Source of the DNA: Leptolyngbya boryana PCC 6306
Lineage (GTDB): Bacteria; Cyanobacteriota; Cyanobacteriia; Leptolyngbyales; Leptolyngbyaceae
NCBI RefSeq assembly: GCF_000353285.1
Contig: NZ_KB731324.1
Location: forward strand, 2,188,577 to 2,252,576
DNA: 64,000 nucleotides
Direction: 5' to 3'
Shown: in pieces, positions 36,530 through 45,576 of the stretch
How positions within the stretch are numbered: position 1 is the stretch's first letter
Layout: every line of letters begins with the position of its first letter
Translations under genes and position numbers: made by a program
The notes under the pieces: generated by a model
What the model was told of the DNA's origin: nothing
Databases searched by the model: none
What the model saw: only the letters and a program-made list of their open reading frames with translations

Positions 36530-38182
36530 ATGCAAATTTCGCGGGCGAGAGAGACTCGACGTTCTAGATTGAGTGCATGGACGATCGTTGTAATTGCGAT
36601 CGCAGTTTTAATTGCATTCCCAATCTTTGCTGTATTGAGCGGATTATTTGCAGATGCCAGATCAGTTTGGCAACATCTCGCAAGCACAGTTCTGACCACT
36701 TACATCACGAATTCGCTCTATTTAATGCTTGCGGTGGCGCTAGGTGTCACGATCATTGGAACGGGCACAGCTTGGCTGGTGACGATGTGCCGATTTCCAG
36801 GAAGTAGAATTTTAACTTGGGCATTGCTGTTGCCGCTGGCTGCTCCGGCTTATATTTTGGCGTATACCTATACGGATTTGCTCGAATACTTCGGGATTGT
36901 GCAAACGACGTTGCGATCGTGGTTTGGCTGGAAAACGGCACAAGAGTATTGGTTTCCCAATGTGCGATCGCTTTGGGGTGCAGCAGTGATGCTGATTTTG
37001 GTGCTGTATCCCTATGTCTATTTGTTAGCGCGATCGGCGTTTTTATCTCAGTCAGTCTGTACTTTAGAAGCCAGTCGTAGCTTAGGCTGTAGCCCGTGGC
37101 AGAGTTTTAGAAAAGTGGCTTTACCTTTGGCACGTCCCGCGATCGTAGCAGGGTTGTCTTTAGCTCTGATGGAAACTTTAAATGACTATGCAACCGTTCA
37201 GTTTTTTGAGGTCAGCACGTTCACGACTGGAATCTATCGCACTTGGTTTGGTATGGGCGAACGGCTTGCAGCAACTCAATTAGCTGCATTTTTATTGATA
37301 TTTATTTTTGTCTTGATCTGGTTAGAACAACTTTCAAGAGGACGAGTCCAGTACTATCAATCTTCCAATTCATCGCCTGTTCAGAAATATCAGCTTCGGG
37401 GCATCCGTGCGATCGTCGCGATTGTATTTTGTATCATTCCTCTATTTCTCGGCTTTTTGATTCCGGCAGGTGTGCTGCTCAATATGACGTTAGAAAATTG
37501 GGAAGATGCTTTTGATCAGAGATTTTGGGGCTTTGCAACGAATAGTTTAACTGTGTCCGGGATTGCAGCCTTGGTTGCGATCGTAGTGGGAATTATCTTG
37601 GCGTATGGGTTGCGTTTAGATCGCTCCCTGATGATGCGAGGGGCGACTTACATTGCTTCAATGGGTTACGCTATCCCCGGTTCTGTGATTGCTGTTGGGA
37701 TTTTAGTTCCGTTGGGATTGTTTGATAATGCGATCGATGGCTGGATGCGATCGACGTTCAATTATTCAACGGGCTTATTGCTGAGTGGAACGATGTTTGC
37801 GCTGGTGTTTGCTTATTTAGTTCGATTTCTTGCCTTGTCGTTTAATAGTATCGATGCGAGTTTGGCAAACATTAAACCGAGTTTGGATGATGCGTCTCGT
37901 AGTCTCGGATTTGGCGCGACGAATACTTTATTCCGAGTCCATGTGCCGCTGTTATGGAAGGGAGTTTTGGCAGCAGCAATTCTCGTTTTTGTCGATGTAA
38001 TGAAAGAATTGTCTGCAACGCTGATCATTCGTCCGTTTAACTTTGACACGTTGGCAGTGCATGTATTTAACCTTGCGTCTGATGAGCGACTCACGGAAGC
38101 CTCTGGATCAGCTTTAGCGATCGTACTGGTTGGCTTAATTCCCGTCATTCTTCTCAGTTGGCAAATGGAGCAGAAGCGGTAA
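36530..38182 (+). CDS. futB: Fe(III) ABC transporter permease
   Basis: Inner-membrane permease of 550 residues with about twelve transmembrane helices and two copies of the BPD permease EAA loop (EASRSLGCSPWQSFRKVALPLARPAI and DDASRSLGFGATNTLFRVHVPLL), as in FbpB/FutB-type fused permeases. It would move Fe(III) across the inner membrane using FutC. Its closeness to futC, 91 bp apart and divergent, suggests a shared control region. Substrate assigned by family. Confidence 0.9.
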   Translation: MQISRARETRRSRLSAWTIVVIAIAVLIAFPIFAVLSGLFADARSVWQHLASTVLTTYITNSLYLMLAVALGVTIIGTGTAWLVTMCRFPGSRILTWALLLPLAAPAYILAYTYTDLLEYFGIVQTTLRSWFGWKTAQEYWFPNVRSLWGAAVMLILVLYPYVYLLARSAFLSQSVCTLEASRSLGCSPWQSFRKVALPLARPAIVAGLSLALMETLNDYATVQFFEVSTFTTGIYRTWFGMGERLAATQLAAFLLIFIFVLIWLEQLSRGRVQYYQSSNSSPVQKYQLRGIRAIVAIVFCIIPLFLGFLIPAGVLLNMTLENWEDAFDQRFWGFATNSLTVSGIAALVAIVVGIILAYGLRLDRSLMMRGATYIASMGYAIPGSVIAVGILVPLGLFDNAIDGWMRSTFNYSTGLLLSGTMFALVFAYLVRFLALSFNSIDASLANIKPSLDDASRSLGFGATNTLFRVHVPLLWKGVLAAAILVFVDVMKELSATLIIRPFNFDTLAVHVFNLASDERLTEASGSALAIVLVGLIPVILLSWQMEQKR

Positions 38183-38237
38183 GAAGATGAGTGAGAGCCG
38201 TATTGTTCCTCATCTCTCCCACTATGACTTTCAAACT

Positions 38238-38276
38238 AAAAAAGCTCCAAGTTTTTAGAAAGCTTGGAGCTTTTTT
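38238..38276. terminator. Bidirectional terminator between futB and the glycosyltransferase
   Basis: AAAAAAGCTCCAAG (38238-38251) and CTTGGAGCTTTTTT (38263-38276) form a perfect stem with T-tracts on both strands, serving the convergent genes. Confidence 0.92.
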
Positions 38277-38290
38277 AAGTCGAAATCTTG

Positions 38291-39745
38291 CTACTTCGCT
38301 TCCGGCAAAGCATCCGTTGATCGACGAGTCACAATCCATTCGGTATTGCCAACAATGTGGTCATAAATTGCCGTAATCGCAATCACACTCTTAAACACAC
38401 AGTAGAACGGAATAAAAAAGCAATAGACCAAGAAATCTCGTCCAGACTGCTTGATGGCATCAGTTCGTACAAGCCAAGCTGCCAAAGCTTGTAACGGACC
38501 ACTTGCCAAAGTCAATGCTGTCATTGTCCAGATATATTCCGGTGCAATATCCGGTGCATTCTCTCCCGCTAAGGTCAGACTCAATGTAATTGGAAACGCT
38601 TGCAGGGCGACAAAATGGAATCCCGCACTGTAGACCAAAAGCAACGTCCAATAAAACTTTTGCCAGTTATCGAGTCTTAGCGATCGCGCAATCGTGCCTT
38701 GATATTTCAACGTCACTTCTAGCCAACCTTGTGCCCACCGCTTGCGCTGGAACCAGAACGATCGCACATCCACAGGCGCAAGTTCAGTTACCACGATCGT
38801 CGGATCATGGACGATATTATGTCCGCTCAACAGGGTTCTAAAACTCGCATCGATGTCTTCAGTCAACATCTTCGACGAGAAGCCAATCTTCTTTAGTACC
38901 TCAGTCCGCCAATATCCGTTTGCCCCACAGAACACGCCTGTATCGACTAAAAGTGACTTCGCCGGATGACTCACCCCATAAATACACTCAAACTCCACCG
39001 CAATCATGCGCGTCATGAAGTTCACATCCTGGTTGCGAATCACATTTCGTCCTTGTACCGCGCTGTAGCGATAATTCGATAACCAACGCCAAGCGCGAGT
39101 AAAGCTGTCTGGATTCGGGTGATGGTCTGCGTCCAAGATTCCAGTCACTTCGCCCGTGACGATTTCTAAGGCTGCATTAATGTTTTGCGCTTTCGATCGA
39201 CTGCCTTCAACACAGAGCAATTTCAACTCCGGATGTTCTTCTGCCATCCGGTCTAATCGATCTTCGACCGGTAAGCGTTCTGGGCGGTTGTACGCCAGAA
39301 TCACTTCTAATCCCCCTTCCGGGCGTTCCATCGTGCTGAGAATGTGATCTAGCGTATTGGTAATAATATGCTGCTCATTGGGCAAATAGGCTGCAACAAT
39401 CAGCGAACACTTGGGAACCGCGCCCGGCGATCTCAACAGCGGATAAAGCGGTTGAGTTCTCGGCGATCGCATAAAGCGCTGCACCATCCCGAACTTCGGC
39501 ATCTTGGCGGGGCGACCGCGACGATATGTAATTGCCGTCGAAACTGCCTCACCGATCACAACGATCGACGTAACAAAATACAAAATCGGAATCAAAACAT
39601 GGAGAAACGACAAATTCCAACCATTCTCCAGAATGTAGTAGTAGAGCACCGTTGGTAGCCCAATTACCACAAAATGGGTCAAAAGAATTTTGTCCAGAAT
39701 CGGACCGAAGAGGTTAACCGGTTTGTGCAGCAGTCCCTTACGCAT
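38291..39745 (-). CDS. Membrane family 2 glycosyltransferase, cellulose-synthase-like
   Basis: Processive-type glycosyltransferase of 484 residues: two N-terminal transmembrane helices, a GT-A domain with SLIVAAYLPNE, VEGSRSKAQNIN, the metal-binding DADHH (family DxD), the base-containing TEDIDA and the acceptor motif QRKRWAQGW (QxxRW), then three or four C-terminal helices. It would polymerise a sugar nucleotide into an exported glycan, such as exopolysaccharide. No PilZ domain or partner genes are visible. Product unknown. Confidence 0.9.
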   Translation of the reverse strand: MRKGLLHKPVNLFGPILDKILLTHFVVIGLPTVLYYYILENGWNLSFLHVLIPILYFVTSIVVIGEAVSTAITYRRGRPAKMPKFGMVQRFMRSPRTQPLYPLLRSPGAVPKCSLIVAAYLPNEQHIITNTLDHILSTMERPEGGLEVILAYNRPERLPVEDRLDRMAEEHPELKLLCVEGSRSKAQNINAALEIVTGEVTGILDADHHPNPDSFTRAWRWLSNYRYSAVQGRNVIRNQDVNFMTRMIAVEFECIYGVSHPAKSLLVDTGVFCGANGYWRTEVLKKIGFSSKMLTEDIDASFRTLLSGHNIVHDPTIVVTELAPVDVRSFWFQRKRWAQGWLEVTLKYQGTIARSLRLDNWQKFYWTLLLVYSAGFHFVALQAFPITLSLTLAGENAPDIAPEYIWTMTALTLASGPLQALAAWLVRTDAIKQSGRDFLVYCFFIPFYCVFKSVIAITAIYDHIVGNTEWIVTRRSTDALPEAK

Positions 39746-39996
39746 AACAGTTTTTTAACAACCTAAAAGGGTTCTTCATAGATAGAAACCATGTGTTACA
39801 AGAAGTTGTCAAATCCTGAAACCGCCAATTCTGAGAAGAAGTCGCGGAAAGCCTTACTGCTTGCACCCTTCGGCAAATTAGGTAATATGGCTCAGGATTC
39901 AAACGATCCTGGTTTAGATTTCTCTCAGACACGGACTAATCCGGATCACAAGAAAACTTCACATGTTTTCGCTTGGATTACGGAATTTTGACAAAT

Positions 39997-40041
39997 AAAA
40001 AGGTCTTGTGAACATAAACTTTTGCCCACAAGACCTTTTTT
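39997..40041. terminator. Rho-independent terminator after slyD-like gene
   Basis: AAAAAGGTCTTGTG (39997-40010) pairs with CACAAGACCTTTTTT (40027-40041). It works in both directions and sits just past the stop of the leftward isomerase gene. The rest of 39746-40060 holds no convincing gene. Confidence 0.92.
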
Positions 40042-40060
40042 CGACAACTGATTAGTTTTA

Positions 40061-40489
40061 TTAACCAATTTCGACTAGTTGTATATCAAATGTTAAATCT
40101 TCTCCAGCGAGCGGATGATTTGCATCCAGGGTGACATCAGCATCAGATACGTCCGTAATTACGACTGGAATCGATTGTCCAGTTGGCTGTCGAATTTCCA
40201 ACTGTTGTCCGACCTCTGGCTGTAGGTCTGGCGGCATTTGAGCACGCTCAACGACTAAAACCATGGCTTCTTGATAAGCGCCGTACGCTTGATCTGCCGG
40301 AATGATTTCCGTTTTGGAATCGCCTGGACTCATCCCCATTACTGCATTCTCAAATCCAGGAATAACATTCCCTGCGCCCAACGTGAATTCTAGCGGATCA
40401 GCGTTGACAGAAGAGTCAAACACTGTCCCATCGTCGAGTTTTCCCGTGTAGTGAACTCGAACTGTATCGCCTAATTTTGCTTGTGCCAT
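40061..40489 (-). CDS. FKBP-type peptidyl-prolyl isomerase, SlyD-like
   Basis: Cytosolic proline isomerase and chaperone of 142 residues: VRVHYTGKLDDGTVFDSS and FTLGAGNVIPGFENAVMGMSPGD define the FKBP domain, interrupted by an insert-in-flap domain (about residues 70-120), and DANHPLAGEDLTFDIQLVEI ends it. It lacks the His/Cys-rich metal tail of E. coli SlyD. Confidence 0.93.
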   Translation of the reverse strand: MAQAKLGDTVRVHYTGKLDDGTVFDSSVNADPLEFTLGAGNVIPGFENAVMGMSPGDSKTEIIPADQAYGAYQEAMVLVVERAQMPPDLQPEVGQQLEIRQPTGQSIPVVITDVSDADVTLDANHPLAGEDLTFDIQLVEIG

Positions 40490-40552
40490 TTGAAAGTTTC
40501 TATTAGCGTTTCCTCAGTCTAAAGGGTTTTCCAATTTTGATCACCCCTTTTT

Positions 40553-41719
40553 CTACCGCTGCAAACTGCGCGGATCGAGCGCATCCCGCAAGCCATCGCC
40601 GAGTAGGTTAAACGCCAAAACCGTCAACACGATCAAAATAGCGGGAGGCCACACTAACCAGGGTTGCAGCACCAGAATTGAGGCATTCGTGGCGAGCGAC
40701 AACATATTTCCCCAAGAGGGATCGGGCTGCTGAATGCCAAGCCCAATCAAGCTCAGAACCGATTCTGCAATGATAAAACTGGGGACTTGCAACGTCGCTG
40801 AAATAATCACATAGGTTGCGGTCTGAGGTAAAACGTGTCGAGTGATGATGTAGAGTGACTTTCCACCCATGGCGCGTGAGGCTTGAACAAATTCTCGTTC
40901 TTTGATCGATAACACTTGCCCCCGAATCACCCGTGCTAATCCTGCCCAACTGATAAACGAGGTAATAAAGACGATCAGTAGAAATCGCTGCGCGCTACTT
41001 AAGCCCGGTGGAAGGACTGCGGCTAATGCAACAAGTAAGTAGATGCTTGGGATCGTCATCAATACTTCTACAATCCGCATCAGCACCGCATCGACCCAAC
41101 CTCCGACATAGCCTGAAATGCCACCAACGAGCATCCCGATCGGGAAAGACAACGCGATCCCGACGAGTCCAATACTGAGACTAATCCGACCACCGTAAAG
41201 GAGCCGACTAAACAGGTCGCGCGCTTGCTCATCAGTTCCCAGAAGATTAAATTTGCCCTCCCCTGCCGTGCCAAACAGATGCAGATTGCCTGGAATTCCA
41301 GAAAAAAGTTCGATTTCTTCAAACTTGGGATCGCTGAGTGAGAAGTTCGTTGGTAACGGTAAGCGAATTTGGAACAATCGATACGGTTCGCCTTGTACGA
41401 AGAGTCTGAGTGGTGAAGGCTTTGATCGATCAACTTGCAATTCGCGATCGCCCGTATTCACATCAATGGGACCTTGAGTGGTTGGGTAAACATGAGGTCC
41501 AATGAATTGATTATTTTGATCCGTCCAATAAATCTGAGTGGGCGGTAACAATGCGCCATCCGTTTGTGGTTTACAGGCTCCACTGGTAATGGAAGCCGTA
41601 TCACAGGGGCTATAAGGAGCAACGAATTCTGCCGCAATCACGGCAACATAGAATAACGCTAGTAAGATTGCTCCAAACTTAGCTAACGGATTGCGTTTGA
41701 GCTTTTGCCACCAGTCCAT
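40553..41719 (-). CDS. Peptide/nickel-type ABC transporter permease, DppC family
   Basis: Permease of 388 residues: an N-terminal OppC_N helix (FGAILLALFYVAVIAAEFVAPY), a roughly 150-residue periplasmic insert between helices 1 and 2, then five helices with the EAA loop EREFVQASRAMGGKSLYIITRHVLP and the C-terminal GDGLRDALDPR tail. The large insert containing FGTAGEGKFNLLGTDEQARDLFSRLLYGGRIS is characteristic of cyanobacterial DppC. Binding protein, DppB and ATPases are not in the window. It follows the AI-2E-type gene by 20 bp. Confidence 0.9.
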   Translation of the reverse strand: MDWWQKLKRNPLAKFGAILLALFYVAVIAAEFVAPYSPCDTASITSGACKPQTDGALLPPTQIYWTDQNNQFIGPHVYPTTQGPIDVNTGDRELQVDRSKPSPLRLFVQGEPYRLFQIRLPLPTNFSLSDPKFEEIELFSGIPGNLHLFGTAGEGKFNLLGTDEQARDLFSRLLYGGRISLSIGLVGIALSFPIGMLVGGISGYVGGWVDAVLMRIVEVLMTIPSIYLLVALAAVLPPGLSSAQRFLLIVFITSFISWAGLARVIRGQVLSIKEREFVQASRAMGGKSLYIITRHVLPQTATYVIISATLQVPSFIIAESVLSLIGLGIQQPDPSWGNMLSLATNASILVLQPWLVWPPAILIVLTVLAFNLLGDGLRDALDPRSLQR

Positions 41720-41739
41720 AGGTCAGAAGAAATAAAGGA

Positions 41740-42885
41740 TTAATGCGAATCTTTGACGATCACAGTAACATTCGGTTCGATATCGGGATCAACCGAAAGC
41801 ATGGGTTCCAGAATACTATTTTCCACAGCTTCCGAGAAAATTGATCCAGCTTGTGGCGGGAGGTCAGGATTCATCAGGATTTCGACGATCGTTTTCACGA
41901 CACTGGTCAAGGGAATTGCCAGAATCACGCCTAATAGTCCTGCTACTCTAGCACCCACTAGCAAAGACGTGAGAATAATCACGGGACTCAATCCTGTCAG
42001 CTCGCCCAAAATCCGAGGCGCGATCGCATTATCTTTGACCTGCTGAATCGCGATCGCGGTTCCTAACACTTCGATCGCCATCCACCAATCAATAAATGCC
42101 ACTAAAATCCCAACCGTGGCAATTCCTAGCGATGCCCCAATAAATGGGATCACTTCCATCACCCCAATAAACACCGCAAACACGAGAAAGAATGGAACTT
42201 TTAACCACCAGAACGCCAATGAAAGCGCGATCGCCATAAACAGCCCTAACAGCAATTGTCCTGAGGCAAATCGCTGCAAACTATCCCGCATCGAATTCGT
42301 TAAACTCTCCTGAATCGGCTGAGAAAAGATGCCTGTGATCCCGCCCCAAATCTTCGCTCCGTCTAGGACTAAATAGAACGAAATCACCAGAATCAGGATC
42401 AGATCCAAAACCCAATTAAAGGTGTTCAGAACCAATCCGATTCCGGTTGATGCGATCGTTTTTGCTTGCCCTTGTAATTGAACCGAGAGTTGTTGTTCTA
42501 AAAACGAGAGATCAAAGCCTAAATGCCGAGATTCTCCCCACGTTTGAAAGTCTTGGAGTTGTTGCTGTCCCGATGCAATCAGATTCGGTAAATTTGCCGT
42601 CAGTTGTTGAGTCTGTTGAATAATAGGCGGCGCGATCGTCACGGCAACTACCGTTAAAATCAACCCTGCAAATAGATAGACCACTCCAGCAGCTAACGCC
42701 TTGGGCATAACTTTTCCCAATCTTGCCACCGGGTAATTCAGCAAGAAAGCGATTAATCCTGCCGTGACGAGTACGCTGATTAATTCTCCAAAGTAAGTGA
42801 GTGCATTCAGCGTCAGCCACCCTGAGACGAGAATTAACAGCCAGGTAATCAGAAATTGTTGAATCGGAGAGAAAAAACGATCCAT
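41740..42885 (-). CDS. AI-2E family transporter
   Basis: Polytopic membrane protein of 381 residues with about eight helices, a long central soluble stretch (QQTQQLTANLPNLIASGQQQLQ) and the family signature region PFIGASLGI and DNAIAPRILGELTGLSPVIIL. The family includes TqsA-type exporters and Na+/H+ antiporters; substrate unknown. Same strand and 20 bp upstream of the DppC-type gene. Confidence 0.9.
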   Translation of the reverse strand: MDRFFSPIQQFLITWLLILVSGWLTLNALTYFGELISVLVTAGLIAFLLNYPVARLGKVMPKALAAGVVYLFAGLILTVVAVTIAPPIIQQTQQLTANLPNLIASGQQQLQDFQTWGESRHLGFDLSFLEQQLSVQLQGQAKTIASTGIGLVLNTFNWVLDLILILVISFYLVLDGAKIWGGITGIFSQPIQESLTNSMRDSLQRFASGQLLLGLFMAIALSLAFWWLKVPFFLVFAVFIGVMEVIPFIGASLGIATVGILVAFIDWWMAIEVLGTAIAIQQVKDNAIAPRILGELTGLSPVIILTSLLVGARVAGLLGVILAIPLTSVVKTIVEILMNPDLPPQAGSIFSEAVENSILEPMLSVDPDIEPNVTVIVKDSH

Positions 42886-42979
42886 ACAGCAAACAGCGCG
42901 ATCGAGTACCCCTCAATTTTGCCGTTAATCGCGTAATTTCGCCGTTCAATTCACGAGACACCGCTTTCTCTAACCGATT

Positions 42980-43825
42980 TCAGGTGCAATACTCGTCGGA
43001 GGGTTCATGCTCGACGACAAACACGTTTGAGTAGAGATTGGCAACGATTTGCTTGCCTTGTTGAGTTAAGGAGAGATAGTAGAGCGCCTGTTTGACATAG
43101 GGATAAACACCCTGCCAATAGAATTTTGGATAATTTTTTCGTAGATCTCCTGGATGGCGATAGCCTAAAGCTTTGTTCACCCCAGTTTCCTCGAATTCGT
43201 AATAGAGTGCGCTGATTTTCTTCAGATAACGCGGATCGCTGAGTTGTCCAATCAGATCAGAAGCGCGCACCAGTCCTGGATAATTGCTCGTGTCTTGATG
43301 GTCTTCAGCCGCAGGAACGGGGAAGCGGGTCAGTTCAATATTACGTTTGACCACTTCGACATCGATGAGTTTATGACCACCAAATCGTTCGTCAATGAAG
43401 AGTTTAGCGCGATCGACATGATACGGAGTCATGGCGGCATCAGATGAGCCAGGCGGTACTGAAACCATCGCGCCATCACGACCTGTGGCATATAGCCCGG
43501 TCTTATCTTGGCGGCAAACGCCTCGGACATACCCGATATCGTGGCAAACGAGCGAAACAATAAAGTGCAGCCAGTCCTCACACGACACCCCGCCGTCTCG
43601 AATATGCCGTCCTCGTAAGATCTCTTGACCCACCAGGGTGACTAAAATCGAATGTTCAACGTTGTGATAGAGCGCGTCACTGTTGGCAATATTTTCCATC
43701 GCCATCGACCCAACCCAACCAATAATGTCTTCGTAATCTGATTTCCAGCCGCCATAGGTTCGGTGATAGCCTTCTTTCAGTTGGCGAACAAAGTCATCAA
43801 TGAGAAGTTCTGTGGCGTTAAACAT
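42980..43825 (-). CDS. HD-domain phosphohydrolase-like protein
   Basis: Soluble 281-residue protein with HD-superfamily metal ligands: His in ALYHNVEHSI (His53/57), the HD pair in SLVCHDIGYVRG (about 94-95), and a later Asp in RASDLIGQL. It is likely a metal-dependent phosphohydrolase of the cyanobacterial Npun-type HD group; substrate unknown. It stands between the AI-2E gene and frp, on the same strand. Confidence 0.85.
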   Translation of the reverse strand: MFNATELLIDDFVRQLKEGYHRTYGGWKSDYEDIIGWVGSMAMENIANSDALYHNVEHSILVTLVGQEILRGRHIRDGGVSCEDWLHFIVSLVCHDIGYVRGVCRQDKTGLYATGRDGAMVSVPPGSSDAAMTPYHVDRAKLFIDERFGGHKLIDVEVVKRNIELTRFPVPAAEDHQDTSNYPGLVRASDLIGQLSDPRYLKKISALYYEFEETGVNKALGYRHPGDLRKNYPKFYWQGVYPYVKQALYYLSLTQQGKQIVANLYSNVFVVEHEPSDEYCT

Positions 43826-43883
43826 GTTGGGGCGAATTTAGATAGAGGAACCCTCTTAGGTTTCCCGCCCAACTTTATAAAGT

Positions 43884-43926
43884 AAAGATAGGGCTTAATC
43901 TAATCTTTCAATTCAAGATAAGCCCT
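43884..43926 (-). terminator. Stem-loop after frp
   Basis: AGGGCTTA (43890-43897) pairs with TAAGCCCT (43919-43926), followed on the minus strand by TATCTTTACTTT. It begins 7 bp past the frp stop, so it probably terminates frp. Confidence 0.65.
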
Positions 43927-43932
43927 AAAAAA

Positions 43933-44256
43933 TCAGCCCATTCTGACCAAGGCTGAAATTTTGGCAAGTTTATCGGCTGCCAATCCTTTGAGTTCATTGA
44001 GATCCAACCACTTTTCGCGGACGAGTTGGGCAAACACAAAAATCAAAACCGAGTCACGATAGTCATATTTCCCGTCGATTTCGTGCCGTCTGGCGCTCAA
44101 AAAATCGTGGAATTGCCACAGATCGCTGACTTCTGAGACCTGATTGGCTCGTTCAGCAACGTCTTGCATGAGCGCCTGAATCTCTCGTTGATACGCTCGA
44201 TCGAATGCGGATCGAGAAATCTCTTGTTCGGTCTGAGTCCAATGAATTTCGCTCAC
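43933..44256 (-). CDS. frp: Fluorescence recovery protein
   Basis: A 107-residue helical dimer that binds the C-terminal domain of photoactivated OCP and returns it to the inactive orange form, detaching it from the phycobilisome. The highly conserved segment DLWQFHDFLSARRHEIDGKYD (in two parts here, residues 45-65) carries Trp47, His50, Asp51 and Arg57, matching the functional residues Trp50, His53, Asp54 and Arg60 of the Synechocystis protein. It lies 104 bp downstream of ocp in the same direction, the usual order for OCP1. Confidence 0.95.
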   Translation of the reverse strand: MSEIHWTQTEQEISRSAFDRAYQREIQALMQDVAERANQVSEVSDLWQFHDFLSARRHEIDGKYDYRDSVLIFVFAQLVREKWLDLNELKGLAADKLAKISALVRMG

Positions 44257-44360
44257 TTGCTTCGTTTACTCACATCACAGTCTGCCAATATACAAATGAA
44301 TGGACGCTCCTAAGATTCAGAACATCCATTCTTTGAGAATTTACGATCGCAAATTTATGC

Positions 44361-45320
44361 TTATCGCATTAGATTTAAAAGTTCTTTCGGCGAAGCGAGC
44401 AGGTCGATCGCAACAAAGAAAATTTTACCTTCAGGATTGAGCAGGAATCTCCACGCCATATTCATCCCAACTGCTGCACCAAACCAAGGTGTTTGAACTT
44501 TTCCAGTGACTTTGATTTGGGTATAGCCATCTTCTGCGGGTTCAGAAACGCCGCGTTCGGGCATCAAGTTGAGGTTCTGGCATTCTTCACGAAAGAAGCG
44601 CATCACTCCTTCTTTTCCAACGATCGGTTTTTGGAAAGGAGCTTGCAGTGCGCCATCTTCACTAAAGAGTTGGATCAGCGCATCGAAATCGTTGGCGTTC
44701 ATGTTGTTCATGTACTGCGTCACGGTCTGATTGTCGATACCTTCAATCTTGACTTGAGTACGTTGAGCTTCTGCTTTTGGAGCGACGACGGGTTCAGAAA
44801 CTCGGTTGTAGCTGCCCAGTTTATTGACGTCGTAGCCCATGTTGACGACTGAATTACGCAACACAGTAATTTGCTGACCTTGATCTAGACCTCTCAAGGA
44901 TTGCAGCACCGCAGAAGCGTTGGCAGATAAGGTGTATCCGGTTGGAATGGGGGCGACGATGCCTTGCTCCATCCATTGTCCAAGCTGATACCAGAAACCA
45001 AGTTTGATGTTTGCCGACCAGGTGGAGTAGGTACGGCAAATCGGCGTGTCGGCATTGTTTGCTAAGTCACACATGACCTGAGTTTGCTCAGAAAACGGCA
45101 TTCTCTTGATTTGCGCTAGGGTCGATTCTGCAAATTGCATGCTTGCAGCGCCGGGAGCCGCGATCGTGATCGTCTTGCCCATTTCGAGGAAGGCAAACCA
45201 TGTCCAGGCGAGCTGGTCTTCTGCACTCAATTGATTGAATCGAGCAGTGAGGGCAGGTACAGCATCGGCTGCGAGAGTGTTGGGGAAAATACTACGCGCT
45301 GAGTCAATCGTAATCGCCAT
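44361..45320 (-). CDS. ocp: Orange carotenoid protein, OCP1 type
   Basis: Blue-light-activated carotenoid protein that quenches phycobilisome energy, 319 residues. An all-helical N-terminal carotenoid domain (1-165) is joined by a linker (about 166-192) to an NTF2-like C-terminal domain (193-319). Trp110 and the salt-bridge Arg155 are conserved; position 44 is Phe where Synechocystis has Tyr, and the keto-group-binding Tyr is at 203 (Tyr201 in Synechocystis) because the linker is two residues longer. Presence of frp next door supports the FRP-regulated OCP1 class. Confidence 0.97.
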   Translation of the reverse strand: MAITIDSARSIFPNTLAADAVPALTARFNQLSAEDQLAWTWFAFLEMGKTITIAAPGAASMQFAESTLAQIKRMPFSEQTQVMCDLANNADTPICRTYSTWSANIKLGFWYQLGQWMEQGIVAPIPTGYTLSANASAVLQSLRGLDQGQQITVLRNSVVNMGYDVNKLGSYNRVSEPVVAPKAEAQRTQVKIEGIDNQTVTQYMNNMNANDFDALIQLFSEDGALQAPFQKPIVGKEGVMRFFREECQNLNLMPERGVSEPAEDGYTQIKVTGKVQTPWFGAAVGMNMAWRFLLNPEGKIFFVAIDLLASPKELLNLMR

Positions 45321-45576
45321 AAGAATACCTGCAATATTGGAGTGAATTCAGTGGGAAGTGTCACTCAGAACACTTGGGTCGCTCTGTTTCCTCACTAACC
45401 ATTAGTCTACATCAAAGTTAACAATTCTCTTTATATTTATTTACATTTGTCTAATCTGGCGAAATCAATGCTGCATTTTTCATAAATATCGCCAATTCAT
45501 CAGAAATCAAGGCATACAGTTCTTAGAATAGGGAGGAGAAGTCTTCATGTTTTGATACAAATCTAGGAGCGGTGGT

